This document shows, one piece after another, positions 60,974 through 64,000 of a DNA stretch of 64,000 bases. A model generated the notes under the pieces. It saw only the letters and a list, made by a program, of their open reading frames with translations. It searched no databases and was not told where the DNA came from. Source of the DNA: SKVR01 sp964453995. Its GTDB lineage: Bacteria; Bacteroidota; Bacteroidia; Bacteroidales; UBA7960. Both the position numbers and the translations under genes were made by a program. The stretch is taken from positions 1 to 64,000 of the forward strand of contig CAYVQC010000008.1 in assembly GCA_964453995.1 (NCBI GenBank). The letters run 5' to 3'. Numbering within the stretch: position 1 is the stretch's first letter; each line of letters begins with the position of its first letter.

Positions 60974-61645
60974 ATGAAAAAGAACTTCTTATTTCCTATT
61001 GTACTTATCCTATTTTCTGCGGCAGCCTTTTCTCAGGATATTCCGAAAATGAGCCCGGGTGACCGGTTCATTGTTAGTTTATTCTCTGATATTTGGTCAG
61101 ATCTGCCCGACGATATGGAGCCCCGCACCATCAACAGGGGAGTCAGCATTGAGTATTTGCAGGATTTTCCTTTGGGAACATCCAACTTCAGTTTTGCCGC
61201 TGGTTTGGGCTTTACCAGCCATAACCTATACAGCGACCACTGGTATGAATGGACTGGAGACAACCACAACTTTATTCCTGTTACTTCCGACCTTGAGTAC
61301 GACAACAACAAACTTAGCCTGAACTATCTCATGGTTCCGCTAGAACTGCGTTTCAGAACCCGCAATACGGCACAGACCTTCCGTATTCATGCCGGAGTAA
61401 AGGGTGGAGTGCTGATCAATGCACACAACAAATATGTAGGGGAACAGACCCCCAATGGCCGGGAGTTTAAACTTAAAGAAGGTAAACTGGATAATATTGA
61501 ATCATTCCTGATAGGCTTTCATGGCCGGATAGGGTATGGCAGGGTCAACCTGAATACTTTTATTTCACTGACCGATATTTTTACAGAAAATGATGCCGCT
61601 AATGCCTCTTTTATGAGTGTGGGCCTTTCCTTTGTAATTTTCTAA
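60974..61645 (+). CDS. outer membrane beta-barrel protein (PorT/OmpA-like fold)
   Basis: This 223-residue protein has a signal peptide (MKKNFLFPIVLILFSAAAFSQ) and alternating hydrophobic strands typical of a small eight-stranded barrel: VSIEYLQDFPLGTSNFSFAAGLGFTS, YLMVPLELRFRTRN, FRIHAGVKGGVLINAHNKY and a last strand ending SFMSVGLSFVIF with a terminal aromatic. LMVPLELRF followed by a GGxxxN-like segment is the usual Bacteroidetes outer-membrane barrel (OMP_b-brl) signature. Function unknown. It overlaps the convergent PAP2-like gene by four bases. Confidence 0.82.
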   Translation: MKKNFLFPIVLILFSAAAFSQDIPKMSPGDRFIVSLFSDIWSDLPDDMEPRTINRGVSIEYLQDFPLGTSNFSFAAGLGFTSHNLYSDHWYEWTGDNHNFIPVTSDLEYDNNKLSLNYLMVPLELRFRTRNTAQTFRIHAGVKGGVLINAHNKYVGEQTPNGREFKLKEGKLDNIESFLIGFHGRIGYGRVNLNTFISLTDIFTENDAANASFMSVGLSFVIF

Positions 61646-62268
61646 CCCCTCAAATAAAACATTACAAGGAGCATAACTACAATGCCCGTAATCCATCCCA
61701 CATAAACCTGTGGAGGATTATGCACATTTAGTTTTATTCGGGCACTTCCCAACATTCCCGAAACCAAAATACTCCCGGTAATCAACATGGGCATTTCATA
61801 CCCCAGTATCATTGACAAGGCCACCATGTAGCCTGTAAAGCCTCCCATCGACATCATGTGCAGGCTTATTTTCCAGAAATTGGTGACAATAAGCCCAATC
61901 AACACAAGACTGGTTGCCCCAATAACAAAGGAAATTAACAATGACGGTAAATTGGCTTGCGTGAAAAGATACCAGGTGAAAAAATAAAACATTACACTCA
62001 CCAGCATAGGATATATCCTATCGCTCCTGTTGTCGAGGATTAAATCACTGATCAAGCCAAAACGCTTCATAAGCAGGATCACCAGCATGGGCGCCAGGCA
62101 GGTATTGATAAAGACCAGGCCGATAATCAGCCCGCGGGCTCGTACAGGTATGGAGAACGAAACATAACTGGGAATGGTAAGAACAATGATCAAAGCCAGC
62201 GAGGGCAGGATCATCGGATGAAAGACCATACTAACCAACCTTGCCCACACATTTGCTTTCATCATCAC
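61642..62268 (-). CDS. PAP2-like membrane protein
   Basis: This 208-residue protein has about six membrane spans. It retains pieces of the PAP2 phosphatase signature: KISLHMMSMGGFTG corresponds to the central SGH block and SARIKLNVHNPPQVYVG to the last SRxxxxxHxxxD block, with Gly where the final Asp is usual. The first KxxxxxxRP block is not recognisable. It may act on lipid-linked phosphates, but the altered residues leave activity uncertain. It overlaps the upstream rpoN gene by four bases (ATGA), so the two are translationally coupled. Confidence 0.75.
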   Translation of the reverse strand: MMMKANVWARLVSMVFHPMILPSLALIIVLTIPSYVSFSIPVRARGLIIGLVFINTCLAPMLVILLMKRFGLISDLILDNRSDRIYPMLVSVMFYFFTWYLFTQANLPSLLISFVIGATSLVLIGLIVTNFWKISLHMMSMGGFTGYMVALSMILGYEMPMLITGSILVSGMLGSARIKLNVHNPPQVYVGWITGIVVMLLVMFYLRG

Positions 62269-63764
62269 ACCAGCTCCTTTCTAAGCCTGGCAACAGGGAT
62301 GTTGAGTTGTTCGCGGTATTTGGCCACTGTGCGACGGGCGATATTGTACCCCTTATCTTTAAGAATTTTGGTGAGTTGCTCATCGGTAAGGGGTTTCGAT
62401 TTGTTCTCTGCACCAATACAGTCCTGAAGAATCTTTTTTACTTCCCGGGTAGACACTTCTTCTCCCTCTTCATTTTGCAATGACTCAGAGAAGAGGCTCT
62501 TGAGCAAAAAAGTACCATAGGGGGTCTGTACGTATTTGCTGTTGGCCACCCTCGAGATGGTAGAAATATCCAGATCCACAATATCGGCAATATCTTTGAG
62601 AATCATAGGCCGGATCTTGGTTTCATCACCGGTAAGAAAATATTCCTTTTGGAAATTCATAATGGCTTCCATGGTCAGCAGCAGGGTATTCTGGCGTTGC
62701 TTTATGGCATCAATAAACCATTTGGCCCCATCGAGTTTTTGTTTCACAAACATCATGGCCTCCTTTTGCCGGCTATCGGCTTTGTTTTTATTCACTGCCA
62801 TGGTTTCCAGCATTTCGGTATAGCTGCGGCTAATTCTTAACTCGGGTGCATTGCGCGAGTTTAGGGTGAGCTCAAGGTCGTCATCGGAAGCAGTAATTAT
62901 GAAGTCAGGCACAACATATTGAGCAGATCTTCCTGCCTCTGTAAGGGTATTGCCAGGCTTGGGATTGAGTTTTAGTATTTCGTCAATGGCATCTTTGAGA
63001 TCTTCGTCAGAAAAGTTGTATTTCTTCTGAATCTTCTGGTAATGTTTTTTGGTGAAATCGGTAAAGTTCTTCTCCAACAGCAGGGTAGCATTCTCAACGG
63101 CCGGGGTCCGTGGATGTTTTCTTCGAATCTGGATGAGCAGGCATTCCTGAAGGTCCCTGGCACCAACCCCCGGGGGATCAAACTCCTGGATGATCCGCAG
63201 CAAACCAAGTACTTCTTTGAAATTGGTTCTGATATTAAGAGAAAAGGCAAGGTCATCGATCAGCGAATGAATATCGCGTTGTAGATAACCTGCATCATCA
63301 ATATTACCAATAATATGCTCTGCAATAAGCACTTCCTGTTCGTTGAGATCACGAAGGCCCAACTGGCCCAGCAGGTGCTCCTGGAAACTGAAAGAAGAAG
63401 ACAGGGGAACTTCTTTATGCTCATCGTCTGCACTGGTATTATTGGCGGCCAGTTTGTAATTGGGGATTTCGTCATCTTCGATGTAGTCGCTGATGTCGAA
63501 TTCATTATCAGGATCTACTTCAGGTTCGTCATGGTCTGCAGCTTCAAAATCTTCATCCTCACCAAAATCATCTGTCTGATCCTGGTCCTGTTCTATTTCA
63601 TCAAATTCATCATCGGCTCCTTCTTCCAAGGCCGGGTTTTCTTCAATCTCTTCTTTAATTCTCTGTTCAAGCAACAACGTGGGAAGCTGCAGCAGTTTCA
63701 TGAGCTGAATCTGCTGAGGGGATAACTTTTGCAGGAGTTTTTGCTGTAACCTTTGCTTTAACAT
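62265..63764 (-). CDS. rpoN: RNA polymerase sigma-54 factor
   Basis: This 499-residue protein starts with a region I helix rich in Gln and Leu (MLKQRLQQKLLQKLSPQQIQ, ENPALEEG), followed by an unusually acidic linker (about 49-107, mostly Asp and Glu). The core-binding and DNA-binding domains follow, ending in the RpoN box ARRTVAKYR and NIPVARLRKELV. Sigma-54 drives promoters that need AAA+ activators. No activator gene is in the window. It is followed by an overlapping PAP2-like gene and preceded by asnS. Confidence 0.96.
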   Translation of the reverse strand: MLKQRLQQKLLQKLSPQQIQLMKLLQLPTLLLEQRIKEEIEENPALEEGADDEFDEIEQDQDQTDDFGEDEDFEAADHDEPEVDPDNEFDISDYIEDDEIPNYKLAANNTSADDEHKEVPLSSSFSFQEHLLGQLGLRDLNEQEVLIAEHIIGNIDDAGYLQRDIHSLIDDLAFSLNIRTNFKEVLGLLRIIQEFDPPGVGARDLQECLLIQIRRKHPRTPAVENATLLLEKNFTDFTKKHYQKIQKKYNFSDEDLKDAIDEILKLNPKPGNTLTEAGRSAQYVVPDFIITASDDDLELTLNSRNAPELRISRSYTEMLETMAVNKNKADSRQKEAMMFVKQKLDGAKWFIDAIKQRQNTLLLTMEAIMNFQKEYFLTGDETKIRPMILKDIADIVDLDISTISRVANSKYVQTPYGTFLLKSLFSESLQNEEGEEVSTREVKKILQDCIGAENKSKPLTDEQLTKILKDKGYNIARRTVAKYREQLNIPVARLRKELV

Positions 63765-63857
63765 GATTTAGGTTTTACCAAAGCGATGATGTATTTTTTC
63801 TTTGTTTATAACCGGGCCAAATTAAGAAAATTTCTTCAAAATTAATTTGTCCCAGTG

Positions 63858-64000
63858 TTAAAATTCAGCATTGAGAGGAGTGCGAGGAAAAGGTATTACA
63901 TCCCTGATGTTGCCCATGCCGGTAATAAACAGCATGAGGCGCTCAAAGCCCAGTCCAAATCCACTGTGTGGTGCTGTTCCAAATTTGCGCGTTTCAAGAT
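63858..64000 (-). CDS. asnS: asparaginyl-tRNA synthetase, C-terminal fragment (cut by window edge)
   Basis: The stop codon is at 63858-63860 and the frame is open to the window edge, giving the last 47 residues. They read RKFGTAPHSGFGLGFERLML and then NIRDVIPFPRTPLNAEF, which is the class II motif 3 and C-terminus of AsnS. The close relative AspS differs here. rpoN begins 93 bases downstream on the same strand. The rest of the gene lies outside the window. Confidence 0.93.
   Translation of the reverse strand, partial: LETRKFGTAPHSGFGLGFERLMLFITGMGNIRDVIPFPRTPLNAEF

Noticed and set aside
1..64000. CRISPR arrays, tRNA or rRNA genes, insertion sequences, prophage
   Set aside because: No regularly spaced repeats, no T-arm or rRNA-like sequence in the gaps, and no transposase, integrase or phage protein among the frames.

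Overview
The window reads as a chromosome segment of a Bacteroidota bacterium, probably class Bacteroidia. The signs are a SusC/SusD pair, a protein with a type IX secretion C-terminal signal, Ig-like lipoproteins, LytS/LytTR signalling, and promoter boxes close to the Bacteroidetes -7 consensus TAnnTTTG instead of sigma-70 boxes. The enzymes suggest an anaerobe or facultative anaerobe: a 2-oxoacid:ferredoxin oxidoreductase with its ferredoxin, a sodium-pumping methylmalonyl-CoA decarboxylase, D-lactate dehydrogenase and methylglyoxal synthase. I saw no rRNA, tRNA, CRISPR array, insertion sequence or prophage. Genus cannot be read from the sequence.

Layout. 1-7 kb: a SusD/SusC uptake pair (SusD cut by the window edge) behind a ROK regulator, with a second ROK regulator divergent from it; the shared intergenic region has a palindrome on each promoter. 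7-14.6 kb: a large sensor kinase and a LytTR response regulator flank a two-gene selenium operon, mnmH followed by a fused NifS-like/SelD protein. 14.8-22 kb: lipoprotein M1 aminopeptidase, TatC, a 55-residue ferredoxin, korA and korB. 22-26.5 kb: pabB, a secreted beta-lactamase-fold protein, a lone cheR. 26.6-30.7 kb: mce-mmdA-oadG-biotin carrier-decarboxylase beta operon for sodium-coupled decarboxylation of methylmalonyl-CoA. 30.9-37.3 kb: Ig-like lipoprotein, polysaccharide deacetylase, PAS/GAF histidine kinase, COG0523 GTPase. 37.7-44.7 kb: C69 peptidase, riboflavin synthase, D-lactate dehydrogenase, a NarL-type regulator with a receiver-first kinase, an alpha/beta hydrolase. 44.8-49.3 kb: two GH13 lipoproteins around methylglyoxal synthase. 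49.4-64 kb: mostly housekeeping genes (tyrS, lnt, a DEAD-box helicase, pnuC, yebC, rpoN, asnS tail) plus a tandem SGNH hydrolase.

The most distinctive item is the selenium operon. One polypeptide carries both a complete cysteine desulfurase/selenocysteine lyase-like domain and a complete selenophosphate synthetase, four bases downstream of the tRNA 2-selenouridine synthase that would use the product. No selA or selB is present here, so the locus itself points to selenium use in tRNA modification. Other items worth attention are the ROK promoter palindromes, a terminator-like hairpin between the first ROK gene and susC, several hairpin-rich or repeat-rich intergenic regions, and a cluster of five GCAGGT/ACCTGC hexamers upstream of yebC. 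All functional calls come from reading motifs by eye; no database search was run.
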